The notes beneath the pieces are model-generated. The model ran no database searches and was not told the origin of the DNA. It saw only the letters and a program-made list of their open reading frames with translations. Position numbers and translations under genes: made by a program. Shown piece after piece: positions 33,155 through 45,285 of a DNA stretch of 64,000 bases. The stretch comes from Ashinkailepas kermadecensis (taxonomy: Eukaryota; Arthropoda; Thecostraca; Neolepadidae): the NCBI GenBank assembly GCA_034440615.1, contig JAOTOM010005049.1, positions 62,001 to 126,000 on the forward strand, read 5' to 3'. Within the stretch, counting starts at the first letter, position 1. Each line of letters starts with the position of its first letter.

Positions 33155-33830
33155 ATAAATAAGTGTTCTTCTTCTTTTTGTTAAATCCTTTTTTAAGCAA
33201 ACGTTTTCATGTCACCCTACTTTATCTCATTGTCCGATCCCCGGTAGTTTTCCAAGGGGAGACAACTTTCTCGAAATCCGTCCGTTCCGAAAATTGGAAA
33301 ATCATAGAAATCATGGAAAACGGACGCGTATTTGGCATATTTAAAAGCAAATACATCTTTTAAATTTTTATATATGGCAGACAAATTATGCCCGTTTGTA
33401 TTTCCGCCATCAAAGTTATCAATTTAAATGGGCTACGGGTCAAAGAAGGTCACGAGGTCACGAGGTCACTGGGTCACGAGGTGAAACGTGAGAAATGTTG
33501 ATATTTTATGACGGATGTGTTTTCTTTAATCATTTTTCTTCTCAAAGATGCATAATATGTCACACGTTCTCTTCATTATCGATGAGATATCTATCGCCAA
33601 AGATACCCTTGTTGTATCACCTCAAAATACTGTAGTAGGCTATAACTTCGAAACCGTTGGTCGGATCGAGCTAAAACTCGTCCAGGCGTGTTCAGAGTAC
33701 AAGACTACTCTGTACACAAATTGTGGTCCAAATACAAATTTAGTGGGTGCAAAATGTGAAAAGTATTGCTCGATCTGTCGTGGAACGCACCAGCTGTCTT
33801 CTGGTGCAGGTGAAGGATTTCTGGAGACTC
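33155..33830 (+). mobile_element. Dispersed repeat, copy 2, with DR2-like AGGTCA array
   Basis: Inverted partner of 30600-31260. The half-site array is at 33437-33484: GGGTCA, then AGGTCA CG AGGTCA CG, then AGGTCA CT GGGTCA, then AGGTGA. The flanking motif TGGAACGCACCAGCTG lies at about 33780. Its open frame (33548-33904) is a by-product. Confidence 0.75.
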
Positions 33831-35224
33831 GTGAAGCCCTGCCTTCAATATTCCCACTGAGCTGCGAAATCTATCCGAAGGGGCTCTTTCTGTCCCGCAA
33901 CTAAGCAAGGGATAGCCCCCTGGCAATTTGCCGCTGTGAGGGCCTGCTCCCTGTCCACCTCTTGTGTCGTCATCTATAGTATCCGTCCTTAACGATAAAC
34001 ATACGCGTTCCGAAAAATCGATGGCCGGCTTTATACTCCGGGGTGGCACCACCACATTGTTGCGGGGAGAAAACGGGCCTTCATGGTTATGAGAGCTTCC
34101 TTAGTCCTTGGAGATTCGTACATTTTTTACTAGATTCTAGATACTAGACTAGATATAAGGGCTCATGTCAAAGATTCTCACCTGAGCCCTTCAGTTAACT
34201 CGAATGGTCTCATGTCAGGCTTTGGCGTTTTTATTCTTCTTTTTTCTAACTTCGATCAATGATTCAGATGCATGGTCCCCTTTTCGTCAGTTCCATGGTG
34301 CTCTGTCATGATCAACAGACCTCCTGGGCGTGGGACTCCAGACAACAGCTCGTCGGCTCTAGGCAAGGCTCTATTTATCGATAGGAATTCTGGATTTTGG
34401 GACATGAATTTGGGGACCGTCAGTTTCTGATGTAGTAATTTTCGTCGTTTTCTGGCCTCACGGACCCTTTGTGTACTTTCCGTGTTGACGGCTAACTAAA
34501 TGGGTTTATATGTTTGCAATTAATTTGATTCGAAATATCCATTGACATGAAGACAATTTGAAAACAAATGAGGCTGGCCTAGTTTTCTTCCATAACTATA
34601 CAGTGCATTGTTACCAGAATTAAACTCTCCATTGGGGAATCCAGAGAGCTGGCCTTTTCATGAAACAAGCAAATGGCGTTCCATAATTCCGTTGTCAAAC
34701 AACTGTATTCACACTTCCTACGATAAAAATGTATCGACTGTGAAAAAGTGGAATGCTGCATAATTCGTGCTGATAAATATTATTTGACAATTAAACACAT
34801 TCTCGCATTGGGATCCATGCCAATGCCTAACGTAACCTAACCTTATCTTGCCAAGCCGAGCAATCTGAAATTCATAAGCAATTCGACTTTTCGTCCGGGC
34901 ACGCAATGCTCTGGATGATGAAAATGCAGCACAATGTTGCTTTCCAAACCTGACTCTAGAGGCCTCCTGTCGACACAAATGGGCACCCTGGCCTGGGGCC
35001 TCCATGTAGCATGGCGGAGCCTCTTGCTGGGTGCTGACGTCTTTTCGTGACCTTTACGAGCCTCCTGTCAAGACTAACTGGGCTCCTAATCTGGAAATTC
35101 AAGATAGCGTGCTAGGGCCTCTTGTCGGATGTTGGTGTGTCTTCTTGAGCTCAGGTCTGTCAAGGAAATGCTTCTTGGAACGTTAAGCTAACGATGCAAC
35201 ATTTAGCAGCTCAATGTCGTATCA
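33831..35224. other. Unique AT-leaning sequence, no supported gene
   Basis: A 60-95-codon minus frame at 34718-35005 has no splice or domain support. Confidence 0.4.
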
Positions 35225-36030
35225 GCAATAATACAAGCGTTCAGGTAAAGTGGTCTGTGATATTGTGTAGCGCGTGCTTTGAACAATGGTCAATGACACT
35301 GCATAGCGCGTGCTTTAAACAGTGGTCTGACATTGTGTGAAGCGTGTTTTCAACAGTTGTCTGACATCGTATGGCGCGTGCTTTAAACAGTGGCCTGTGG
35401 CATTGTGTTGCGCGTACTTTAAACAGTGGTCTGACATTGTGCAGCGTATGCTTTAAAGAGTGGTCTGGGATTGTGTAGCACGTGTTTTAAGCAGTGGTCT
35501 GACATTGTGTAGCGCGTGCTTTAAGCAGTGGTCTGTGACATCGCAGAGCGCGTGCTTTAAGCCGTAGTATGACATTGTGTAGCGTATGCTTAAACAGTCG
35601 TCTGACATTTTGTAGCGCGTGCTTTAAGCAGTGGTCTGACATTGTGTAGCGCGTACTTTAAACAGGGATCTCACATTGTGTAGCGCGAGCTTTAAACAGT
35701 GGTCTGTGGCATTGCATAGCGCGTGCTTTGAGCGGTGGTTTGACATTGTATAGCGCGCGATTTATGTAGTGGTTTGACATCGTAAGTGTCACTTTATGAA
35801 GATAGTTGGGGGGCGGCGAGTGACTTTTTTGGTGGCCAAAGCTTCCCCGAAAGCCATTTGTATCTAGTGTACGCCCATAGGCCCAATGGTTAAGCTTGAG
35901 CCTGGTTGTGTGGGGGGGGGGGATCGATGATTGTGGGGGCAACTCAATGATTGAGGGGCCAGTGGCCCCTTTATCATATACAAAGTGACACCTGTCTGAC
36001 ATTGCGTAGAGCGTGCTTTAAACAGACTCA
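35225..36030. repeat. 34-bp satellite interrupted by a transposon
   Basis: About 17 diverged units of GTGGTCTGACATTGTGTAGC followed by GCGTGCTTTAAACA. The array stops at 35780 and resumes at 35995, on the far side of an inserted element. Confidence 0.92.
35781..35994. mobile_element. MITE inserted in the 34-bp satellite
   Basis: 214 bp with ends CGTAAGTGTCACTTT and, inverted, CAGGTGTCACTTTGTATATG, so about 10 bp of terminal inverted repeat. It is flanked by TTTGACAT (35773-35780) and TCTGACAT (35995-36002), an 8-bp duplication with one mismatch that lies in the satellite unit. hAT-like by duplication length and right end. The left end has two extra bases. The insertion post-dates amplification of the satellite here. 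Confidence 0.72.
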
Positions 36031-36299
36031 ATTATATATCAAGTTGATTTTGCTGGCAATTTGAAGGAGGTTCCTTCGACCTTCGTCCTACCTCATAACT
36101 AGACAAGCATAAGGTACACTTTTAATGAGATCAACGTTAAAACTATGTTTTGTTAGCATGTTTTTCTTCATAGGCGTGGATATGGGCCTCGAGGGCTTTC
36201 TCCCAAAACACGTAACGCTCCCGCCAATGAGTTCATAGTCTCCATACTTGTTGGGCACCATCACCAATAATAGTACAATGTGAAGTGGTGTACATCCAT

Positions 36300-36910
36300 T
36301 TGGGGAAGTTTCTCGGTTCCCACCCGATAACATTTCGGTTCGCTTGCGCCCGTCCCAAGGCACCGGTGCCCTCTCCACCGGCACACTCGTCTGGACTGTC
36401 AGCGGGGCAGTTTCGCCCACTGTACTGCTGCACTCAGCCGAGCGCGCCGCCGCCGCCGCCGCCGTCGCCGTCGCCGTCTCCGTCTGCAGCGGCGTCTCGG
36501 TCGACGGGCCGCCTTGATCGGTGCCGTCTGCCCGCGGCTGGCGCGCCGTGACCCCGTCCGTTGATCGACGCCGGCGGCCGCCGCCGCCTGAGTGCGCGGC
36601 AATTCACCAATGCGCGGCCCGATTCGCTTCCGTTCGCTGCGCGCCAAGTGCAGCGGCTCGGTCTGGCCGACTGCGCGCGGCGGCGCGGCCGGTGCGGCTC
36701 GGGCGCCGCCGCTGCGGAGGCGGCCGCGCGGGACTGCCCTGAGGCGCGCGTCGCCCACGCGGCGGCAGGCGCTCGACGCTCGCTGCGGTCCGGCGGCGGT
36801 AGTCGTCGCGCGGTGTCGTCTACGAGCACATGGCCTTTTGACGTGTCGCCACACTCCACGGAATTGTGTTCGGCGCCGAATTTTACGTGTACTTGGAATT
36901 TCGTGATGGT
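36300..36910. promoter_or_regulatory. CpG island
   Basis: Extremely CpG-rich, with (GCC)n tracts and frames open on all sides. No supported exon. The plus frame ending MVDRNMPRSIPPL at 36947 is not convincing. A promoter-type island is inferred. Confidence 0.35.
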
Positions 36911-37589
36911 GGACCGGAACATGCCACGCTCAATCCCACCGCTCTGACATGAAATGCATACTATGGGCTACTATGACAGATGTATTGGCGACTCCATCCA
37001 CCGTAGTTGGGAGGGTGGCGGACGAAACCCATTGTGCCACCTTCGCCACCAGTGTTTGTCTATGGTAGGTGCATATGAAAATATGTCGGTGATATTATTG
37101 GTGATATTATCGGTGTTATTATTGGTGATAGTATTAGTGATAGCATTGTTGATATTATCGGTGATATTGTCGGTGCTGCGTACGTCGCTGCCAATGGTCT
37201 CCGTCATGCGAATGCGATTCAGTGCATTAGGACATATAAAACATAGGACATATGAACTATATATGCACTCCATCGTTGCCAAGTCTATGACCTGAGAAAG
37301 TTGTACTTGCTGCTCATAGTGAACTGAGAGGCTTGTTAATAGAAAAGTTTAGTCAGAAGCAGAACCGGCTTGCCGAAATATCACATGGACGCAATCATGG
37401 ACTAGTTGCAAGCTTCCGTTGTAGTTATTTGACGTATTACAGCGTATTGGTGTGCCTTCCAAACAAGGTCTTCAGGTCAGATGCGTTGTAGATTTTACAT
37501 CTTCGAATCTCACCACGATAAATGAACATGTCACGACCCTTTGCCCTTGCCCTTCCCTCTTCCTGACTACCCACCTATCCGTATCTGTC

Positions 37590-37675
<86 letters not shown>
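37590..37675. repeat. (TA)n microsatellite
   Basis: About 85 bp of uninterrupted TA. Confidence 0.97.
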
Positions 37676-37901
37676 TACATAATATATGATATACACGTAT
37701 ACTATCTCTAACTACTTACCTAGTTAGGCATATACATACGACATCGATATAGAGATATATAACTGGACAAATTGGTAGACAGGATGGGTGTATATTTGGA
37801 AGCCTTGGTCAGAAATATTTCCTTTGATTAATGTGGATATCGAGATTATATGATCCAACATCCAGAATATACCTACGGATCCATTTCTTGAATTCAAGAT
37901 C

Positions 37902-38297
37902 ATGAATGCGCATGATTATGACCCCATCTCCCGTTCCTCCGAGTTATCCAGTGGTGGTCATAGCTCTCTGCTCACTCAAATAGCCAATGGCTTCCAAAAG
38001 CTAGTTCTAGGAACAACCTCCATGATAAGCAGACAAAAGGTTCGCATTACACATGTTCCCATTATCGCAGCTGCAGCAATCATGATAAATCAGGCCGAAC
38101 ATGGAAAAGTATCGCTTGTTGGTGTCACAGTGACGCAGATGTGTTGGATAACACCATTTCCAGACATGGCGGCGCTGCGTTGGCCGGATTTTTGTCGTCT
38201 ACTGCGGCGCTCTGTCAAAAAGAAAGACGCCACACGTAATCGCTTGAGGGGAGTGGATCTTTCATGTGCAACTTATTCCTCATGCGGGACGACGTAG
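37902..38297 (+). CDS. Unassigned open frame, 131 codons
   Basis: An ATG-started frame outside repeats: MNAHDYDPISRSSELSSGGH, then SSLLTQIANGFQKLVLGTTS, MISRQKVRITHVPIIAAAAI and a basic segment RWPDFCRLLRRSVKKKDATR, to a TAG. Balanced composition and length make it better than most, but no domain is recognised and the CDS could be partial. It ends just before the heptamer satellite. Confidence 0.25.
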   Translation: MNAHDYDPISRSSELSSGGHSSLLTQIANGFQKLVLGTTSMISRQKVRITHVPIIAAAAIMINQAEHGKVSLVGVTVTQMCWITPFPDMAALRWPDFCRLLRRSVKKKDATRNRLRGVDLSCATYSSCGTT

Positions 38298-38361
38298 TGG
38301 GTTACCATGCTGCATATGGCATGGTGACGCTGTGCATGGCGGAAACGGCAGCGTTTTTGTT

Positions 38362-39582
38362 AAGGTGCGCGATGATGCTTATGCTATGCGTGATGCTTGA
38401 TGATGGTTATGCTATGCGTGATGCGTGATGATGCGTGATGCGTGATGCGTGATGCGTGATGCGTGATGCGTGATGCGTGATGCGTGATGCGTGATGCGTG
38501 ATGATGATTATGCTATGCGTGATGCGTGATGCGTGATGCGTGATGCGTGATACGTGATGCTTGATGCGTGATGTGTGATGCGTGATGATGCTTATGCTAT
38601 GCGTGATGCGTGATGCGTGATGCGTGATGCGTGATGCGTGATGCGTGATGCGTGATGTGTGATGCGTGATGATGCTTATGCTATGCGTGATGCGTGATGC
38701 GTGATGATGCTTATGCTATGCGTGATGCGTGATGATGCGTTATGCTATGCGTGATGCGTGATGCGTGATACGTGATGCGTGATGCGTGATGTGTGATGCG
38801 TGATGATGCTTCTGCTATGCGTGATGCGTGATGCGTGATGATGGTTATGCTATGCGTGATGGGTGATGCGTGATGCGTGATGCGTGATGATGATTATGAT
38901 ATACGTGATTCGTGATGCGTGATGCGTGATGATGATTATGATATACGTGATTCGTGATGCGTGATGCGTGATGCGTGATGCGTGATGCGTGATGCGTGAT
39001 GCGTGATGCGTGATGCGTGATGCGTGATGCGTGATGCGTGATGCGTGATGCGTGATGTGTGATGCGTGATGATGCTTATGCTATGCGTGATGCGTGATGC
39101 GTGATGATGATTATGATATGCGTGATGGGTGATGCGTGATGCGTGATGCGTGATGCGTGATGCGTGATGATGATTATGATATACGTGATTCGTGATGCGT
39201 GATGCGTGATGCGTGATGCGTGATGCGTGATGCGTGATGATGATTATGATATACGTGATTCGTGATGCGTGATGCGTGATGCGTGATGCGTGATGCATGA
39301 TGCGTGATGCGTGATGTGTGATGTGTGATGTGTGATGCGTGATGTGTGATGTGTGATGCGTGATGTGTGATGCGTGATGCATGATGCGTGATGCGTGATG
39401 TGTGATGTGTGATGTGTGATGCGTGATGTGTGATGTGTGATGTGTGATGTGTGATGCGTGATGTGTGATGCGTGATGTGTGATTTGTGATGTGTGATGTG
39501 TGATGTGTGATGTGTGATGCATGATGCGTGATGCATGATGCGTGATGTGTGATGTGTGATATGTGATGCGTGATGCGTGATG
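38362..39582. repeat. Heptamer satellite (GTGATGC)n
   Basis: About 1.2 kb of 7-bp units. Interruptions with GATGATGCTTATGCTATGC recur at irregular intervals and form a higher-order pattern in the first half; in the last 300 bp TGTGATG variants dominate. Since 7 = 1 mod 3, minus-strand frames stay open with a His-His-Ala-Ser-Arg-Ile-Thr repeat of seven residues; this is not a protein. Confidence 0.97.
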
Positions 39583-40590
39583 CTAAGCTCCCCACACTCG
39601 TAGTGCGGGGCCATAATTTCCATCTTTCTCTGATAAAAAGAAGAAAGCTGATGTAATGCTCAGGATATCGTTTTGCGATTTAGCATGTTTTCCTGCAACT
39701 GATTAGCTCATGTCGTTTCAAAAATGGAAGCGCAGTATATTAAGCACACGAGTCCAGGGCAAGTCAAAGTGACGTCAAGGCACCGTTTCAGTGTAGTTTT
39801 TGGATGTACATTTATTGGAACATTTAGCAGGAACAACTTGTGCGAGATACAATGAGAAGCAGGATATCTGTGTTTAGAAATGATGAACTAAAACCACAAG
39901 CAATGCAACTAATGGACGTCAGGTGAAGACTTCAGACCAGCGGAAATTGAACTAAGAAAATAGGTATTGCGCTTTCTTTTGTCGCTACATCAGTTTTTGA
40001 GGGACAAAATGTAATGGCAAATTATGTCCTCTAATAGTGTTCCACGTTACAAGTTAATAGCAGTGCTGGTCACTGAGATATGGCCTGAAACGTCCTGGCA
40101 GTAGATGCATCACAGCCGCTCTGGGAACTGACGTATGCACTATTGCCGAGTAAAAATGAATAAACCGCGATAATTTTGCACGCTGATCTCATTCATGATG
40201 AGATTAGTCGCGTAATTTAACCTGAAAATTTGGAATTATTAATTAGGGGGATTTTCGAACTTTGGAGTTTTTCAGTTTTCTTTTTCCCGAACTTCCAAAA
40301 AGATGGAAATCTGGTTTTGCGCTGATGTTACAAATTATTTTTCCTGAACAAAATGTAGTTAGAAAATTGTCATTTTCAACAGTTCCTAGTACTTCACCTC
40401 CACCTGATCCGTGATCTTGACCATCGCAGGTGTCGCAGGCAGGCGGAAGCGATGAGCTGTCGCCCAGGAAATAAATTATGGGTGTATTATGTATGTCCTA
40501 CATGTATAAATTATGTATGTATATATATCCGCAACATCGATACAGAAATAACTAATTCAGAACATGGCAGAGTTTTGCCACGACATGTGC
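39583..40590. other. AT-rich unique sequence, no supported gene
   Basis: An imperfect hairpin CCCCACACTCGTAGTGCGGGG sits at the end of the heptamer array (39588-39608). Nothing else is supported. Confidence 0.4.
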
Positions 40591-40814
40591 CGTCAGAGCT
40601 AGCTGGTATGCCGGTCCCGGTGTCCGTTATTTCTTCACGTCGCGGCTGTCCCTGTCGGAGCATGTGAATAATACAGGAAGCATCGCCTGAACTCCCATCA
40701 GTAGTCTACTGGATGTTGTGGTTGGTTTCCTCGTTCCGCAGTCGGTGCTGATAAAGCTGGTGTCTCTGGGCTCGGCCGTGCCTGGTAAAGATATCGTCTG
40801 GTTGCACGGTGCAG

Positions 40815-40930
40815 CCGAGACATCTCCGCCTGTCGCCCTCGGTCGCGGTGGAGCATCCATCAGTGGTGCTGGGCTTCTCCGGACTCAAGGCTCCCTCCCC
40901 TAGCACAGTGGGACCTTCACGCTGCCATCG
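40815..40930 (+). CDS. Candidate internal exon in a CpG-rich stretch, unknown protein
   Basis: Bounded by an acceptor TTGCACGGTGCAG and a donor CATCG|GTAACT, the frame reads PRHLRLSPSVAVEHPSVVLG, then FSGLKAPSPSTVGPSRCH and ends in phase 2. A stronger acceptor (GTTTCCTCGTTCCGCAG, boundary 40742) lies upstream and could start the same or another exon. Another frame (SVLIKLVSLGSAVPG) is open there. The minus strand is also open across 40706-41401, as expected in GC-rich DNA. Coding status is plausible, identity unknown. Confidence 0.3.
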
Positions 40931-41506
40931 GTAACTCTCCTCGTCCACATCCATGACAACGCATTGGAATTTGCCGCCACTCCACCGGTTTCGCTGGAAC
41001 CTCGCCTCTTTCCCTCCACACACATACACATACACACACAATACCCACTCCGCGTTTCCCCCGTCCGAGGCCGATTTACGTGTGCAGATCGCCGCCGTCG
41101 CCGTGGTCCTGCCGCCGGCGGGGAGAAGCGTACCGTCATCATCGGAGCCATCAGAGCAGCGGTAATCACCGAGACGGATTGGCCGCCGACCAACGACCCC
41201 TGTCGCTCCGTCTCGGCGGCCGGTGACGAGTGCTGCAATGGCGCGGTGCAGACGTGCAATGGCGCTCTTTGTTTCCGGCGGCGTGGCCGCCAGTGCGGTG
41301 CGCGACGCTCCGCGGCGGCGGCCAGTGCGGCGCGCGCCAGTTGGGACGACTGGTGGCGCGCCGGACGAAGAAACAATTGTGCTCCTCCTCGACGGATGCA
41401 AGGACCTGACATTTTTGCGGAATGTACAGAACAGACGCGTAAAAAGCTATTGAAAATGGTGCGTCTCTGCGTCTACTCATTCGGCTGTCATTCCGGAAAT
41501 GCCTGA
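40931..41506. other. CpG-rich island with overlapping open frames
   Basis: A plus frame to 41506 includes a Cys-containing stretch (DECCNGAVQTCNGALCF), and a second plus frame to 41453 reads GAPDEETIVLLLDGCKDLTF. Both may be chance in GC-rich sequence. A possible small exon lies between CGTGTGCAG (41088) and GCAGCG|GTAATC (41160). Confidence 0.3.
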
Positions 41507-42016
41507 GCGTGGGACCCTAGAGATCCCTCCCGGCCCGGCGAGGGTTAGAATAATGGCTTTTCGTCAGGCGTGAGATGTCGAGACAAGTACTCCCAAGTGT
41601 CTAAGTTTGTCATGGAAGCATCCTTCAAATATCGCATAAGTATCTCAAGATTAATTTAGAGCACATAGCATTCTCGCAAGTGACTCGTGTATTTCGGGAA
41701 GCACGTAATATAGGGAAGCATGACTTAACGATAACGATAACAGTACCATCCTATTAACAAATGGCATTGCACAACGGACCACATCATAGGTAAGCCCTCT
41801 AACTGGAATTGTGTTGTGAGATGCTTGTGTACCACGATCCGCAATTGAGTGCATTAACATGAGCCATGTACAAGATATTGTTAAAGAAGCAAGACATGGA
41901 GACTTCTTAAGCACACAACAAGAAACAGGATGTCGATGCTTCTTTGGGAAGGAAGTCTATTCAGTTTTCGGGAGATGGTATGTTCCGTCCTATTTTACGA
42001 ATAACTGACCGCTGCT

Positions 42017-42152
42017 GAGCCTATGAGTGTTGCACGGATGTGTTGATTCCAGTGTAGTATGAGCCTATGAGTGTTGCACGGATGTGTTGGTTCCAGTGCA
42101 GTATGAGCCTATGAGTGTTGCACGGATGTGTTGGTTCCAGTGTAGTATGAGC
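42017..42152. repeat. 44-bp tandem repeat, 3 copies
   Basis: Units start GAGCCTATGAGTGTTGCACG at 42017, 42061 and 42105. Confidence 0.95.
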
Positions 42153-42524
42153 TTGTCGATCAAATGTCGAAACCGAAGTGAAAGTCAAAGTTTAAGTCAC
42201 GAAGCCTAGCACAACGTTATTAGCAAATATCAACTGTCGCCCTTTACCCGTTCAACACACACGCGCACAGCCAGGATTTTGAAGAGCGGTACGATCCCGA
42301 GCTGTCAGGTGACCAATAAGCGTTGGCCAGTTGATGGTTGAAATAATAGCATTAAAACCTAATGTTTTGCTGCTTAAACTCGAGCCAGAGGGCCAGCCCC
42401 TCCGCCACATCTCGAGTGACCACTTAGGCGCGCCTCCGTTCACACACTCGTGTATTGTCGTCCACAACTGGCCGCTCGGTTGGCCATGCGTCCGAGCACG
42501 GCACTGGTGAACGACTGGGGCTGG

Positions 42525-42985
42525 TACTCGTCTGTCCCGAGTACCCTTCTGTGGGCGTGTACTCGTCTGTCGCGAGTAACCGACTGTGAGGCTGGTACTC
42601 GTCTGTCGCGAGTAACCGACTGTGAGGCTGGTACTCGTCTATCGCGAGTAACCGTCTGCAGGGCGGGTACTTGTCTGTCCCGAGTACCCGTCTGTGGGAC
42701 GGATGCTCGTCAATCTCGAATACCCGTCTGTGGGACGGGTGCTCGTCTATTTCGAATCCCGTCTTGGACGGTCTCTCTATCTCGAATACCCGTCTGTGGG
42801 GTCGTCTATCTCGACTGGGATGCCATCCGTCTTATCTCGAATACCCGTCTGTGGGACGGGTGCTCGTCTATCTCGAATACCCGTCTGTGGGACGGATGCT
42901 CGTCTATCTCGAATACCCGTCTGTGGGACGGGTGCTCGTCTGTCCTGAGTACCCATCTGTAGGGTGGGTATTCGTCTGTATCGAC
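42525..42985. repeat. 36-bp minisatellite, about 12 copies
   Basis: Two unit types: the early ones end in GCGAGTAACCGACTGTGAGG, and the later ones contain TCTCGAATACCCGTCTGTGG. 36 is a multiple of three, so frames stay open on both strands (SRIPVCGTGARL-type). Confidence 0.95.
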
Positions 42986-43149
42986 AGATAACATTTGGTG
43001 GGCAAGGTATGAGCGGAGACCGGTGAGAGCTCGGTTGTGCTTAGCGGAGATTCTAGCCGCGGTCGCGTGATCGTTGTTCTACACTCCAACTAGGAATTCG
43101 GTATCGGACAAACATTTGTTTAAGCCTCGCAAGAGCCAAGGTTGATACT

Positions 43150-43420
43150 CTCCTTATTCTTTTCAGTTCAGGGGAGGACGACTAGAATGTACAAGACACT
43201 GTCATGCACGAGGATTTTTGTGTTGCTTTTCGTTGTCCTAAATTCGCGCCATCACAAAACATCGTTAAGAATGATAGAAGTTCTTGATTGGAATTTCACC
43301 CTCCTGGTCAAAATAAGCCCAATCAGCGTTTATGTACGTGTGGGCATAGACTCCACGCCGTACTCTGCCTGCCCATCTGCTCATCTGCTTATCTTTTCAT
43401 CTCGGCACAGTTGCATTTGA
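43150..43420 (+). other. Possible exon start with a signal-like peptide
   Basis: After the acceptor-like CTTATTCTTTTCAG (43166) an ATG-led frame reads MYKTLSCTRIFVLLFVVLNS, which has a hydrophobic core, then runs to 43420. There is no other support. Confidence 0.17.
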
Positions 43421-43429
43421 TGCCCTGTT

Positions 43430-44393
43430 CCTGGGAAAAGGCATTTGCCGAGGGATCAGCCAAGATCACCTTAATTTTCCCCCGCAATTAAGCCACTCAG
43501 TCTACACGCCGACCAGTGTTGCAGCTCTCCTTATATGTGCCGCCTCCCGGCGCCTGGGTGCCGTTCGGTATGCTGAACGGCAGCCTAGCCAGGCTGGACT
43601 TTTTCACCTGTCAGTCGCTCCGCCGATACGTTTGATCCTCGAGTGCCATTCCTTATCCCCGAATTATCGTTATCTGTGACCACCGTGCGCTAAGCGACGA
43701 GGATTTCAGCTGATTTGGTTGCGTGCAGTGCATCCCGTATGGCTATCTCGGCGATTAATTTCCATAATCCACACACCATCGCAAAGCTTGACGAACGACC
43801 TCTGTGCGGCCCATTCAGATGCGGTAATCAAATTCATCGGCATGGCGGCTTATTCCCGCAGCCAGTGGTTGCAGTCGCTGCTCATAGGCTGCCGACGCGG
43901 TCATTTCTCTCAGTGCTGCAGTGAATATTTAGCTTTGGAATGTTTCCCTTCGTTCTCTTCAGCGAACTGTTGACATTTTCCCATAAAATTAGAGGAACGT
44001 CTGCAATTGGAGGCTTACCAGTCCATTGCTCTTCTTTCCCCTTGATTGTAAAAGTTTGCAGTTTCCAAAATCAATTGTTGAACTAATTACACCAATAGAT
44101 TGTAGGGTCTATACCAATAGCACAGTGCAATTGGTATATCTGGCATACGAAATAAACCAATCAAGCGTATGACGTGGACTGGTTTCATCGAATAAGTAAT
44201 CAGGTTTTAAAAGACGATTGGGACAAATGAACGGGTCACATCGAATCAGAATTCATCTTTCGTTCGGTTTAAATTACTTTCACCACTGTCCCATTAAGAT
44301 ATATGGCAAAATTGTGCCTGAAATGAAGTTCAAGAAGCATGAAAATTGGGTAAGCTATGTTTGTTCCGGTTACCCTTGAACGACATTGAAGAT
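43430..44393. other. Mixed unique sequence
   Basis: A GC-rich patch at 43520-43640 includes the inverted repeat TGCCGTTC...GAACGGCA (about 43558-43581). Further on, GCGATTAATTTCCATAATCC-type AT islets occur. No gene supported. Confidence 0.4.
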
Positions 44394-44545
44394 TATTTGT
44401 GGGGCCCAATGCATGAAAGCAATGAGTGGTGCCAATTTGGTTGGTGTCGTCCACCGCATAGGGTCCTGTGCTAAGAGAGCAAGAAGCTGCCGGAGTCACG
44501 CAAAGGTGGTGGGACCGAGGCCCCACCAAACAGACAGGCAACTCC
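44394..44545 (-). mobile_element. MITE-like repeat, copy A
   Basis: The reverse complement matches the repeats at 61200-61372 and 61697-61890: it begins CAGGGGTGGAGTTGCC and contains CATTGCTTTCATGCATTGGG. It is diverged and probably truncated; no target duplication was found. Confidence 0.6.
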
Positions 44546-45126
44546 ACCCCTGAGTAGTAGCATAGGAGCAGCATAGGAAACTCCACTCGTGAATAGTGGC
44601 ATTATTACTACGAGTTAATATTATGATTTGAGACCTATTTGAGTGACAGCTTAGCTACTACGATTTTTCCGGTTCTATACTTCACATACGTTTCACGTAT
44701 AGCCCCGGTGGCGCTAACTTTAAAGATCCGATTTAAGCTGCTACCTTCGTACCTTTTTCATTTGAATACCTTTGCTGTTCCTATCCACCACCATGGATAT
44801 TCTTTTTTTCCGATCTTTGCATTCCGCAACATGTTTTAGTAGCTCACATTGCGGCAAAGACAAACTGTAAATTCCTTGTACTAATTGTAGCTTCCTTGAG
44901 AGCATACCATGCCCCAGCACGAACAAAAACAAAGCAGTAAATCCCTTCGTTCTTGTAAAATGGCCATCCATTCTCCCTTTCCACTAGTATTCGTCCACTC
45001 CAGTCCTCCACTCCAACGCATCCTGATAGCATCGGGTGTCATCCGGTGCCTCGCTCTGCGCTGCCGCACCGACACCCACCTCGCGCCTGCAACATAGCGT
45101 CCGCACCGTCACGCCACCTCCTCACG

Positions 45127-45166
45127 TGACGAAACGTGACGAAACGTGACGAAACGTGACGAAACC
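45127..45166. repeat. 10-bp repeat (GTGACGAAAC), 4 copies
   Basis: Perfect or near-perfect decamer units. Confidence 0.92.
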
Positions 45167-45285
45167 CGACCGGACCCCGGCGCACGGGTCGTCATCTTCA
45201 AAAGTGAAAGACGCCGCGCGGCGCGTGACGCGGCGGCGGCGGCATTGGCGCAACGTGAGCGACGATCGCGCCGCCGAGCCAGTGC

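Noticed and set aside
36399..36922. Long Arg/Ala-rich frames on both strands
   Set aside because: Typical of a CpG island with (GCC)n tracts; no splice sites or domains.
38936..39623. Minus-strand His-rich frames of 90-219 codons
   Set aside because: Product of a 7-bp satellite that lacks stops on the minus strand in all frames; no metal-binding protein is implied.
41166..41506. Cys-containing frame suggestive of a secreted peptide
   Set aside because: Two other frames are open over the same CpG-rich DNA, there is no signal peptide, and the spacing of Cys fits no family I know.
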